Below, piece after piece: positions 30,704-42,973 of a stretch of DNA of 64,000 nt. The notes below the pieces were generated by a model. It was given only the letters and a program-made list of their open reading frames with translations. It was not told the origin of the DNA and made no database searches. A program made the position numbers and the translations under genes. Within the stretch, counting starts at the first letter, position 1, and each line of letters begins with the position of its first letter. Source of the DNA: Bolinopsis microptera (taxonomy: Eukaryota; Ctenophora; Tentaculata; Lobata; Bolinopsidae); NCBI RefSeq assembly GCF_026151205.1, contig NC_087072.1, positions 16,321,669 to 16,385,668 of the forward strand, written 5' to 3'.

Positions 30704-33700
30704 ACTTTTGTGAACGTTTATCAGAGATATTGACTACCGTTTACTCTTTTATTTAACATATTTCTTTTACGCGTATCATATGACTATAGTAAATGGTATT
30801 TAACTGCCTAATTGACTGTTCTCAATTCAATTTTGATTTTATAAACTGTAATTAATTGAACGAATAGTTAAATGCAACATTCACCACATTAATTTCCATA
30901 CTTTATAGTTAGCTGAAACAATGGTTTATCTCAATCGGTTTGGGAAGGAAGTGCAAACGACGATATGAGTAGGGATTGTGCGGGATGGTGAAGTATTGTC
31001 CAACCCCCCGACGCCACCTACTGTCTCCCACGGGTCACGGTTTCTTACCACGTCACAACCGCGCAACATCACCGAACAATATCCTCAAACTAGTCAAACA
31101 GGCTAACGAAGTAAGTGCGTTTAAAACTTAACATACCAATCTCTGGACTTTCACCGAGCCATACTGAAACTGTTTGTAGTTATGTATGGAAAAACGTGCA
31201 GCTTAACAACGTATCCTCTCTTTCCGGCAGCAGGTGTACAATATCCGATAATAGACTGTGTGAGTTATACTAAAAGGACCGGTCATGAGCGCCGCTAGGC
31301 AGCACTGCAGTTGTAGCGCGCACCTGGCCGCAACTCTGGCACATTCCTCTCATGCCTGTTAACATTGTACGCACCAGGTTTGATATGGGAGACAGGTCTG
31401 TATTACATGTTTGATTGTGATTAATCTTGTAGTTTCTTCAGAATGATAGTTCTCCGTGTTTTGTGCAAACAGATTTTCAATCCATTTCTCAGTTGATTGA
31501 GGACAGCCCTTGAATTTATTTGTTTAAAATCTACAAAGGAAAGATATTTTACATACTCTGCACATGGATAAGGAAATCTATGACAGTGTAAATTATTTCC
31601 GATATCAAAATAAGAAATGTTTAGAATTGATTATAATGCAGATTATGTTAATAAGAAGGGTAATCAATACAATAAAAACGTCTGAGGTATACTGAATACA
31701 AAATAATCATGTGTAATGTATACTGACCAGGTAACAGGTTCAAGATAACCCCACAGTAACTCTACGTGTCGGGAGGCAATACACAGGTATCAGTTACATG
31801 AATCAGAGATACATGATATTCGGTGAAACCCTGGATATAGCTGTCGGCAATGTCTCTGGACAGGTTTTAGTTTTAAACGTTTAATCAAATTTAAAGATTA
31901 AATCTCCGCTTTGTTATTTCGGAAAACTAGTTTTTTGTTAGCCAAAACTTTGTATCTTTTTATTTCACATTGAATCTGGCCGGACTTAATCCAAATAATA
32001 CGCTTTCATGCAGGTTTGCCAGAGTGTTGAAGTTAAGTAACGACCCCGTACTGATACAACATTGACAGCTAGCTAAACAGGGAAAAAAGATTATTGAGCT
32101 ACCTTACTGTGTCAAAAAGGAATGGTATGTCAACTTTTTTCTGGTTATTCGCAATAGTTTATTCTAGCAGGAACCCGTCTAACCCTAAAGTGTTTTAAAT
32201 GACTCGAGAGACTAAAATGATTATTACTATTTAAATTCGCGTTTTTGACACCACGTTTGGGAGTCCATATTGTTTTATTTTGGGCACTAAAATTAATTAA
32301 TCCTTGGCCAATTTTTTATTTTTTCATGCTGATATTGAAGCCATTAAAGCATTTGACCCAGTCAAAAAGATTCATGTTGTATATCTTTATACGTTTTTGC
32401 GGAAAGTTGCGTAAAGTTGATGCCGTGTTGTCAGTAAAATGCACGGATATATACATACAAATATATCGTACTCGCTTTATATATAGTAATAACTCGGATA
32501 TTGTTGCATGTAATATCTTCTTCCATAACAATCAACATCCCAATCCTCCGACATTCAATTTGCGTCACCCTGCTAATTTTCCAGGACTTGTTATCGCACA
32601 TTGAAGGGACTGCTGTACAGATCTTGCGGCAGGAGACTGCACTAAGCGATCTTTGTTATTCTTTTACAGGTTTAGCCATAACCAATCATCTGTGCGTAAA
32701 ATTAACAGGTTCACGTTATTAAACGTCAACCAGTTCAAACTTTGCAGTTTTGTTGAAACTTGCCGATAATGCATTTATATCTGTTGAATTTAAACAAATA
32801 ATACTTTTATTTCCATGAAACATGTTCGGCGAAGCTGTGGAGATAAACGAACGAGCATCATCTTCCCAACAACGACAATTCCTCATGCTCCACCATCATC
32901 TGGTTCTGCATTAAATGATAAGCACCTCTATCAAGACCACCTTTAAACCACTATTAATTTATTGACCTATTATACTTATGGTAGTTTATAGACCACATTA
33001 ATTTATTAACTTATCAAAATTAGTATTTGTCTTTTGTGACTGTATCACCCAGTTTTAACATTGAAAATTGTACAGTTTATTGACGACACCATTGACTGAA
33101 GTTATTTATATTCTAAATTAATATTCTAGATATTTTATTTTCTTTTACAACAGACGACAACTTCCTGTAATTTTTCTCTATATTAGTTACTCCTATCTTC
33201 TTGAACAGCTTTTTTACGAAGACATTGACAAATGATACCCACATTAGGCATTCATTAATGCATCTAAATTTTTCACTGCATAGCTTAGAAATTATTCTCT
33301 GGTCAACAGATTTCAAATGTTAATTAATTGAAGTATGACAGTAAGTAATAAAGACGTATTTAATTTTGCTTGGGCTATTATATGGACTAGGTATGGAGGT
33401 TTAATGATGAATATGGCATTTGAATCTATATAAATTTACAGCTATGTGGTTGGGGCATTTTGCATAGTAAATATGGTTATCAACTCATATATATCAATTA
33501 TTATGATGTGGTATTCGATTTCTGATTAATTTCTCTAGGATAAGAGTATTATATCTCAATTTGGCTTTAGGTAGTGCCCCGCTAAAAGAACTGTGATTCT
33601 TCCAGGAAGCATCCCGTGCACAGAGCTTGGTCTACATATATATTAAATTATTAAACCACCATTTCTGTATGTGCACAAAAATTTATTTTCATCAAAACAT

Positions 33701-33890
33701 GAGGAAAAACCTGTGTAGACAACGTAGGAAGAATTCATGAAACAGTGATGCTGAATCGACCTGTCACCAATTACTGCGAATCTCTTCAGTTCAGTCAGAG
33801 ATGGGCATTCATATGTTCATTTGAGAGATACAAGTATAGCGGATCCCGAGATAGAATAAGAAAACCGTGGAGATCCCTGATAAAATTGCT
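30704..33890. other. unit interior between WDR55-like gene and LINE, copy 1
   Basis: Mostly AT-rich. One exon-like block (about 30970-31115; copy 2 about 48630-48770) reads LSNPDATYLLPRSTVSYHSQ and ends near a GTAAGT-like site; a second GC-richer block lies at 31230-31400. Neither is recognised. The remainder shows no gene. Confidence 0.4.
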
Positions 33891-33904
33891 ACACTTGCCT
33901 GAAA

Positions 33905-34800
33905 ATCATGAGAGTTCGTGGCCGACGGAAACTCCAGAATGAAACAGCGATGTTTTATCAACCGTATAAGAAGGCGAAGGGTTATCTGCCTGAACATTCA
34001 GACAATGAACCGGTGATACATCCAGAGTCTAGCATATTGACTCTTTTCCATTGGAGGTGAATGCAAATCCTCTTCACTGAAATGAACAACCCATTCACAC
34101 GCACAAGTGTACTCCAAGATCCAGTTTTACAGGATACCAGACAGAGTCGGCTCACTACAAGCACTCTATTCCATAAGGGTCAGTCACTGTGCAGTACGAT
34201 ATATAGTTTCACCATCAGATCAATAATGGAAAGACGTGCCAGTAATTATCTTCTCTTGATTCAATGGAGCAGTTATGAAATTTGGAAAGGATCACAAAAG
34301 AGCTTGGTAAGTGGCTGCCTGTCGGAATTTTGGACTCTACAATAGGATGGACCATTAACCCATATCTTGGCATGTGGATACAAGAACCTGTTTTATTTGG
34401 GTAATAAATGATGTTATAAGACCATCTGTTAAATCTCAGCGTGAACTTTTTGCCAATTTAGTCCATCTAGAATTCAAGATTGAGCAAATTCAAGAGGCCA
34501 ATCAACTGCCCAAGTATTTTCTTGTCCTCTTTTACAACTCGAAATGCTGATTTAAATAGGAAATGTACTCTTTATAGAACTTAGTCCGTCGTGAAGCTAC
34601 GCCCCAAAAACATTGGTGTCCAGTCGTTGTTGGCTTTGATGACTTTCCATGACAAAAACACTGCTTACTTTGCCTAACCTAGTCCCAGGCTTTGACAGAT
34701 ATGGCGAACGGATTTACCTGCACCTCAATGGAAGGGAGTGGCCAAACTTGCTACTTAATTCCGTAATACTGTCCTTGTTAGATGCATGAGGGACTGATAG
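33905..34800 (+). pseudogene. AlkB-like 2OG-Fe(II) oxygenase plus SGNH hydrolase (LINE ORF1-like), copy 1
   Basis: Frames are broken by indels but motifs are plain. The AlkB part reads GYLPEHSDNEPVIHPESS (the HxD iron-binding pair), then ILTLSIG, and near its end RYSFTFRS after comparison of the copies (the Arg-x-Ser-x-x-x-Arg of AlkB 2-oxoglutarate binding). The SGNH hydrolase part follows: (G)DSNGAGMK (block I), ELGKWLPGR, YVGINDVIRPSVKSQRE (block III GxND), ANPTAQVFLCPLLPTRNADL and RFDRYGERIHLHLNG (block V Asp/His). AlkB enzymes oxidatively remove alkyl groups from nucleic acids; SGNH esterase domains are known in ORF1 proteins of CR1-group LINEs. Whether both are on one polypeptide cannot be proven here. 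Confidence 0.75.
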
Positions 34801-34929
34801 GAGGAAGAGGTGGGGAGGAGGACGGTAAGGTAGGTTCAACACTTTATTCTCATCCCGCCGGAGGACAGCCTCCATGTTGAAGGCATCAGCCTCCACATGA
34901 ATGTTCATTAAAAGAGGTCTGTAGCCCAC

Positions 34930-37900
34930 AGTTTAAAAAGTATTTACTTAGTCAATCTATCAATTGAAATCTACCACTGTAATTGTCCCAGTTCACTCCC
35001 TAGATGTTTTAACACCAGTGACAAACAAATAAAAAAGTTGACTTGTACTGCAATAATTGTATCCACCTAGCAGTAAACCGTTTTATAACCCCTTTAAGCT
35101 ATCTGAATGAGACAATGATGACAGCACAGATGCAGATGAGTAATACGTAAAATCTCTGAGGTACTTGAAAGGCTGTGACTCTTATTCTTGTAAAAGACAT
35201 AAACCGCACCTTTGCTAACGAATTACAAGTCAAAACTCACTAATAATTTAAAATCTTGATGCAACAAATCAAACTTTGAACCGCTTGCAATTGAAATAGC
35301 TAGGTTTAACTAACAAATTCTCCTGTAATATGGACTTGCTGAAAACGAATGAAGGCCCTGAATGAAAAACTTGTACAACTCACAGGCTATGAAGCAGTCT
35401 ATCAAGAACCTTCGACTCGAAAGTAAAAGGCTCAGGATTAGCTCTATAATTCCTGACTCTTCAATGCTGTCAAAAATAACACCCTTCACAAGTAACAGAA
35501 AATCTAGAAACCCTCTTTGTAACTATAAGGTAGTCTAGGAAATTCTACTTCTATATAGTACTATAACCGCCCTGCCAAGTGGCAAGCTGACAAGCTCACC
35601 AAGAACTGTCGTCATACTTATAAAGCACCAAAACATACACACATTGCGTGATTTAACTATAATCTCCATAGTAACCAACAGTAGCATTAATGCACAGATA
35701 TGAAGAATGTTCCTATTTAAGTAGAGGCTTCTTTCCATTGAATATCATTATCAACTCATAAAAGCCTGGATGTAATGCCTCGTGCATCGACACACATACA
35801 GTACAAATGACCTAGACTCTGGTTACTGCATCTGGAGTCATAACTGATCACATATCTCATCACCTCCCAATTATTTAACAATATAAGACTGGGAGAAATT
35901 AGCAAGACCCAAAAATATTCACAAGCACACTCAAAATTATGACTATTGTAAATCAAACAACATGATAATTTTTCGGAAGTCTTGGGTAACAAACTAGAAC
36001 AAGACAATGAACCAAATATAGAATTTTAACTAACTTTCAATGATATATTTAAAAACACATTGACGAAAAACTTGCAAACTAGCTGTACCCAAAACCACTA
36101 AGCGCACTATCCAGAACACCCCATTGATACTGCGGGATAAAGCCCTCAAGTAAACCACTGGCCATGGGCTGTACGATGACTGGTGCGAAAGTCCGGAACG
36201 TTAAGTGTAAACAAAGCGAAACTGACACAAAAGGGGCACATCACTGTGTTCTATCTGCTGTAATAAAAGAAAAACCGTTATGTGATGACAAACAAAAATA
36301 TAGAAAGGCTCTAAAAAAGGTTCGTAAAAAAGCTGTATCTGAATATTTATTCAGACGAAGTTACCTGAAAACTCAGGAAATTTCCAGAAAACCTGGAACT
36401 GATAAATAAAATTCGTGCAAAACAGAAACGTGATTATCAGACCTATAGTTTCCATAGAACAATGCAAGATAACTGCTCGCAGATTTATAGCTAATGAATT
36501 CAATAAGTATTTTGTATCCCTAGCATCTAAACTTAATGCAGCCTACACAAACTAGGAGAGATACAAATAAATCAGCTTCCAAGTTTCTGTGACTTCTTAC
36601 CTAAAAAATTTCCCGAAATACAGCTAATTATAAACTACAGACTAGCTCACCTGAGGAGTGGCTAAGATCAACGGAACTTAAAGAATGGCAAGGCTAGCGA
36701 CATACCAGTACATATAGTAAAGGCATATCATGCATAATTAGCCCACCTACTATCGGGTATTGTAAACGAATGTATGCAACACGTGACTTTTCCAGAAACG
36801 ACCTAAATGTAGTAAATAAGTCAAATATATAAGAAAGAAAATGTCTGAGCTTCTTTGAAAATACAGGCCTAACTCATCTCGCAATATTTCTGTAAAAATA
36901 CTTGAAAAAATCATATTTCTCCAGGCTTTAACAGTTTTCTTTCAGTCGCAAGGATTATTATATGAAAAATCAATAAGGCTTAGAAAAAATCACTCGACAA
37001 GCCATGCACTCAACTTCACTGTCGACTACATTGAAAAAATCATTTAAGAGAATAAAAATCACGTACTAGGCATCTTCATTGATAAAGTAAAGCTTTTGAC
37101 AATCTGTCATGAAACCTGCTTAAAAAACTGAATGATTTATGGAATTTCGGGGGACGGCCAAATAAATTGATAGCACAGTTACCATTTCTAATAGACACAA
37201 TATTATCAGTAACTTGGAGAAGACTCCGAAAAAAAACCTGTCTGTAAATATTTGGTGTCCTCAGGGGTCAGTATTAGGTCCCTTGCTTTTCAATATCTAC
37301 ATCAAAGAAATAACAGAGTAACAGACCTAGGTAAGCTTATACTTTTTGCCGATGACACCAACATATTGTTGTAGATAAATGTATAAAAACACTTTACTGC
37401 AAAGCTAATAAAATTCTTAAACTTGTTCAATCAGTATATGAAGAGTAACTTGCTGCATAACAACATAAAGAAATGTTGATATATCCACTTTAAGCCGACT
37501 GTTAGAAATGATCAGATTCAAACACCAATGAAATAGACTGACACTAAATTAAATATTAGAAATTAAAAATGTGGAGGAAACTAAGATTTCTTGGAAGTCA
37601 TTATTGACCAAACTGAACTGGGATGCTCACCTTAAGAGCGGTAAACCGTAAATTGAATGTGAGATAGGTAGACATGTGGAATTAGACCTGTGTACCTAAA
37701 AAACTATATAGGACCTGTACCACACCCTTTTTGAACACCAACCTCTGTTATGGAATATCTTTTGGGGAGTGTGTATCAATAATAAACTAGAAGCCATATT
37801 TATTAAAACACAAAAGAAATGCAATAAGAATTTCACTTTGGTGAGAATGATTCATACTTCAAAAAGTTCAAAACATGTGCCAGGAGTAAGGCCTATCACT

Positions 37901-38275
37901 AGGGAAAAGACCGTAAAAGTTATCAAGCAGATGTTAGGCAAAAGATTTCTTGAACTAGAAACACAGTAAACCAAACTGTAAGATATACCTTCCTGCCCTG
38001 TCCACAATCTTCATAAGTTGCACTGTTTACTGAAAGATGTTTAAATTAATAAATTTCAATCACCAGTCTCAATGTTTCCCTCTTTATTCAACAGGTCACA
38101 AGACGGACAACTACTTCATCCTCCCACTCCATCCTCACTTATTCCATCTATCAATCAACTCGTATTTGGACTCACTTGCCGTAAGTCAACAAGTGAAATA
38201 GACTACTCCACTCCCATCGAGTATATTCAAGAATAATCTTAAGAAATCATTGTTAGAACTACAATCTAAATAATG
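34930..38275 (+). pseudogene. LINE ORF2: endonuclease and reverse transcriptase, copy 1
   Basis: An endonuclease-like piece is seen at about 35425-35500 (GSGLALYIPDSFNAVK, the GGxALYI strand of APE-type LINE endonucleases); the rest of the domain to about 36100 is too degraded to trace fully. From 36160: KYRKALKKVRKKAVSEY, then LENYRPIS-type region, GFRKNHSTSHALNF (36970), LGIFIDLSKAFDT (motif A, 37065), VPQGSVLGPLLFNIYI (motif B, 37260), LILFADDTNIF (motif C, 37340), KFLGVIIDQ (37590) and a C-terminal tail to 38275. This order is that of jockey/CR1-group non-LTR retrotransposons. All catalytic residues can be found, but in different frames. Confidence 0.82.
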
Positions 38276-40884
38276 ACCGACAAGCATTTGTGCAGTTACA
38301 ACTTTGATGCAATTTGAATTATCATGAAATAGTGATTTAGTAAACATAATCATATGAGTAAACCCACGGAGTTTTAGCGAATAAACCATGACAAGATATC
38401 AGACCTATATTAATACAAAGAGACGACAAAATACGAATCATCATACAACAAATTTTTAAAATCCTGCGCACAGGATCCTGTGTTTCCTACTCTAACTCTC
38501 CCAAACCCCTCTCTCCTTCTCCTCTCATCAGGTTTATTCTTCAATTTTTTTAAAATTAGATAGCAATATATTTGTCATTTACTGAAGTAATGGCATTATA
38601 CATTGTTTGTTATTCGTAGTATGTGTGTATAGTGTTTGCTGACTGGTATATGCTATATATTTTGAGGCTCACGACGTCTCGTCCCATGGGTGAGTTTGTA
38701 GGTGCTAGTATGTTTCAAAATCTCTACATCGTAAAGGTGAAACACTGAAAACGGTTTGCCTTAGCCTATTGGGTCGAAGTGTTTGCCCACCGGGGATCAC
38801 ACATATATGATTATCATGCCATTACTTTGACACATAAAAACTAATCAAAACGACTTAGATGATTCCAAAAATTTTTACTAACTGCAATTAGCTAGTTTAA
38901 AGTAAATAAACACGATCGCAGAATAGAGTGCGAGCACAATTGGTTTCCTTGTTCTGCGACTGTGTTGACCTCGGTGGCCACAGGTTTTTTGTTGTGTAGT
39001 AGTGCTGGTGAAAAAAACGCTTTAACTATCCAATGAGTCAATGAGAGTACAAAATTTTTAATTCTTGCCTTAGTGCCACAGATTTCAGTGGTAAAACAAA
39101 TTTATTAGTTAAACGTGATATAATGTAGAAGGGCATGATTTACTCCACACACTAAGCACTGGATGAAAATTGCACACAAAGATAAACTGACCTTTAAACA
39201 TGACCACCAGCTATACCACGTAACCATACTCCGAAATAAATAAATTGCTCTACATATAACATCTGGCCTGATCCCATCACATTGTGGGTCCCAGGGTTCG
39301 TAAAGCCCTTACAGGCAACTGGGTCCTTTACCACCACAAAAAAATTGATCAAGCCAGTACTGCCCAAAACTTAACCCAACTAGTTTTTAAAAATATAGAA
39401 ATCTTTTGCTAATTTGAAATTTAATCAAAGAGCAATCTTCTCAATTTTTAAAATTTTTAAGAATTATAATTTAACCCTAACTATGATGTGGAGCATTTCA
39501 TACTTAACTAAATTTCAACTTGAAAGTAAATAGATTATTATGCCAACAAATATAGTTTAAGACATCCATTCTGCATTGTTTTTCCATATTAGAAATTATG
39601 ATATGTATGATTGAATAATGGTAATAAATTTTAACTTTTGTTTTATTAACTTTTGTTTTATTATTTGGCAAAAGGAGCCAGTTGCCTGCAAGAGCGTTAA
39701 CTAGCACCCGATTACCACTTTTGGGCACAAACTCAAACCTAAAACCGCCAACACAAAGTATGTTATCGCACGATTGGTGGGATTGATTCCCAAAATAAGT
39801 TATCAGCACGCGGCACAATAATATAGAAGTTCATTATTCAATTTAGATATGCCATCGAGCGTTAACACATATATAAAAGGTTATTAAAGAATAATTAATG
39901 TTGTTGTTGGTATATATCCGATATTAATCCATTAATTTAAAATAGTAATTGGATTTTGTGTTATTATTAACAATTGAGTACGATCGATTTAAATATTAAC
40001 ACACTACTACAATACATTTCATCAAAAACAAAACGACGTGGAACACAGATAGGAGAAGGACAACACATCACACGGACCGGAAACTCTGCTGTTGATGAGT
40101 ATCTGATTATATTAAATTATGGATCCTTGTTCATTTCAAATAGGTGTGATCATACTTCTAGAGTATATTGGGCTGGCACAGTGCTGCAGTTAACATTGAG
40201 GTTCCAAAACCGGGAGTGTGATACAACTTATTTTCGCGTTACGTTCGTAAGAGATACCAAATAATAAAATATAAAGAACTAAAAGACTGCAAGTTACGGA
40301 TAAGCGCGTGCGCCATTTCATTATATCGGCGACGGTAAATCACGCAGTGGAAATGAAAAGATAAAGTTTATACAATGTTTAAGTTTGCTGCGCTTATCCC
40401 ATGATTGACAATGTCACTCCGACCAGATCGTTTGCTCTCGAAGCAAGCAACGACGACGACTGACGACGACGACGACAGAAGACGCGCATCTGAAGAATGC
40501 GAAGCAAGAACTGCAATTACGCGCGGCGTGCGTCGACGGCGGCTAAGTCCTCCACACAATACCAAAAATCAGATCCCAATATCACTTCATTAAGCCGTTC
40601 GAAAACAAGTGTCGACATATAAATAATTAAATATAAAAATCAAAATGCACGTCCTACCTCGAATAAACGTGTTTTTCCGAGATTTCTTATTTAGTTTAAC
40701 TTATTTACATGGCACGCCAGTCACTAGCGCTTTCACGGTCGCTTTTTTCAAGCTTCATGAACGTCCTGCTTCCAGGATGAAAAATCCTTGAGAGGAGCAA
40801 ACAAGGAACAATCAAGCTAGGTAATGTCAAAGCACAATCCCAAACTTATTCAATGGTTAATGAAATGCAGACCCAGCCGCTGCC
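38276..40884. other. unit interior: LINE 3' tail and unassigned sequence, copy 1
   Basis: To about 38850 the sequence looks like LINE 3' UTR (GTTTATTCTTCAATTTTTT, then TTGAGGCTCACGACGTCTCG). The rest is AT-rich. Around 40405-40545 a (GAC)n-rich, CpG-rich patch occurs (copy 2: 58180-58330). No gene recognised. Confidence 0.4.
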
Positions 40885-41470
40885 TCTTCGTAAAACAAAG
40901 TATTTTTAGTAAAACAAAGTTTTATTTATTAGCATGCACTCGATTCATATGAATATAAAAATAAGAATATAATAGTATGTCACAACCTATAATAACTGTT
41001 ACGTTCGAGAAGTCGCGCCATGGCTAATTTAACTAGGACCAGTGGTGTCGATTAACATTTTAAAAGGTGTATTCTAGTGACACAAATGGAAAATTTAAGA
41101 AAAGACGGATCAAAACACAGATCCAAGACAAGAGACCCCACTGCAGGACCCATACATGCTATTGGCTTGTGCATGGCCCAAAAGGTTCCAGTTGACCATG
41201 AAACTGGAACTTATCTGTTCAACTAGTTATGAATTCAACTAGGCTTGATGAGTACTGGGTTTCTAGAGTAGATTTGATTGTGGCCATTGTTTCAGGCGAC
41301 AATGGAAATTAAGCGATGAATATATAGTATATAAAAATCATATCAATATTCAAAATAGATCCAAAAATAGATCCAAAGATTCACCCAAAGGCAGTCAGGG
41401 AACTTCCAGACAGGATGCTTTTGAACAGAATAATTAAGCGCATTTGTAATTAGGTTGTATGCAAGGATGG
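40885..41470. repeat. dispersed repeat, copy B (empty site for the 2.66-kb TIR element)
   Basis: Closely similar to 2581-2623 + 5287-5815 and to 58671-59260. Here AACAAAGTTTTATTTATTAG runs on uninterrupted, where copy A has the TIR insertion. Confidence 0.82.
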
Positions 41471-42970
41471 GAATGCTGATTGACTAGCTGATCATGCCCC
41501 AGCTATTTATGGGAGCCACTCAATTCACGCCCGCAGGTGTTGTCATCGATCTGGGATTCAAGTAAGAGCTTTTTGATACGGCTCTTGATAATTGAGATGG
41601 GGGAAGAAAGTCGGAAATTTACTAGAGGCCAGGGACCATGACATTGTTTTCTGGTGGAGATCAAAGGAAGCAGCGAGCTCTACTTCGAATGAATTAGACG
41701 AGTATAATTGCAAATCCCCAAACTGAATGCATTGCAATTATGTAGGTTCATAACCTACAAAAAAGCCCCGCGTGGCTGACACTCGCGACCGTTCTTGGAA
41801 ACAAATTATTTTACCAGTATCACCCTCAAGGACTTGTCCGCCTCGTACGCTGCGCACATTCATGATGCAAATAGGAAACACTTTATTGTCGTTTATAAGC
41901 ATTGATAAACAAGCATTGAATATTACAAATGGACCATGCGTAATTTGTGCCAAAAATTTTTAAATCGAGCCGCATATCGATCGTACAATTTTTATGAAAA
42001 TATTCACACAACGGTTTGTTTATATGTATCATAGTATATAACAGGTACCTCAGGGGTCGCACACTATATTACTAAACAGCCGAGGGAGTAAGGTTTCCCA
42101 ATGATAACGATAGTGTAATTATGACACAATCGCTTTGTGTAAAACAGATTAACGGAGGAAGTGGGTAAAATTGTCCAAAAACTGATACGTATTTATTGAA
42201 CGACCCCAAATACTTGATTTGGAGTCGCATGTACCTAACAGGAACTCCATTTTCGGCGTGGTGGTATAACCCTGTCAATGTGCTTTGTCTTTTTCATTTC
42301 CCGTCTGAGTATATATAAAAGATGTTAGTTGACACTGTAACTTGACCTCACAAAATCGACAATCTTTGCACAAGTACTACTACAAATTGCTTCCCCAGAG
42401 CTATTTAATACTATGAAATTGTGTCCCAGTCAAACAGTTGTATTTGAGATTGCATGAAAATTAAGCACATAGTATAAACCTGTATATCTCAAATTATAGT
42501 CTTTCATTACTTAATTTCTCATTATTTGTATTTCCACCAATATATAAAACTAAAAATGAGTTGTTTATATAATTTACACAGATTAATTAGCATTACTCTT
42601 AATTTAAGATATAGAGGTGTTGTTTTGGTAAGCTACATAAACCAAGTTATAATTCTTGTACTATTATAAAGATAACTGTTGTTCTGATAACACCATACTC
42701 ACGATTTAGAGTTTTTTTATATCATGAAATTGGGACACAATGCAATTACTACAAATGTTTTAAATGTAAGAATGGTGATATATTTAATCATTCGACCATT
42801 ACTTATGTGTTCAAATAAGTTCAGTAAAATCCAGTATCTGTGACCCATGTATAAGATTCCATCTATCTAACTAATAGAGCGCTTTAATGGCTTTTACTCA
42901 AACAGATGACATTACATCATAACAAAAATTCCCTGAAATTAGAATATTCATTTATTTAAAACTAACTTTT
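41471..42970. other. unit interior upstream of SLC35B1, copy 1
   Basis: AT-rich, no gene recognised. The palindrome-like TAGGTTCATAACCTA occurs near 41744 and connects this part to the MITE modules of the left half. TATA-like and short repeats are present but not interpretable. Confidence 0.35.
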
Positions 42971-42973
42971 CAG

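Larger units (their letters stand above)
33890..38275 (+). mobile_element. LINE with AlkB-like oxygenase, SGNH hydrolase, endonuclease and RT, copy 1
   Basis: A coding block of about 4.4 kb on one strand, in the order AlkB-like domain, SGNH hydrolase, APE-type endonuclease, reverse transcriptase, C-terminal tail. The last conserved coding words (FKNNLKKSLLELQSK) near 38230-38270 are typical of the extreme C-terminus of CR1/jockey-like ORF2 proteins. A 3' tail follows to about 38850. The 5' end is not defined. The second copy at 51650-56035 has the same order. Exact ends and target duplication cannot be seen because the sequence is noisy. Confidence 0.8.
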
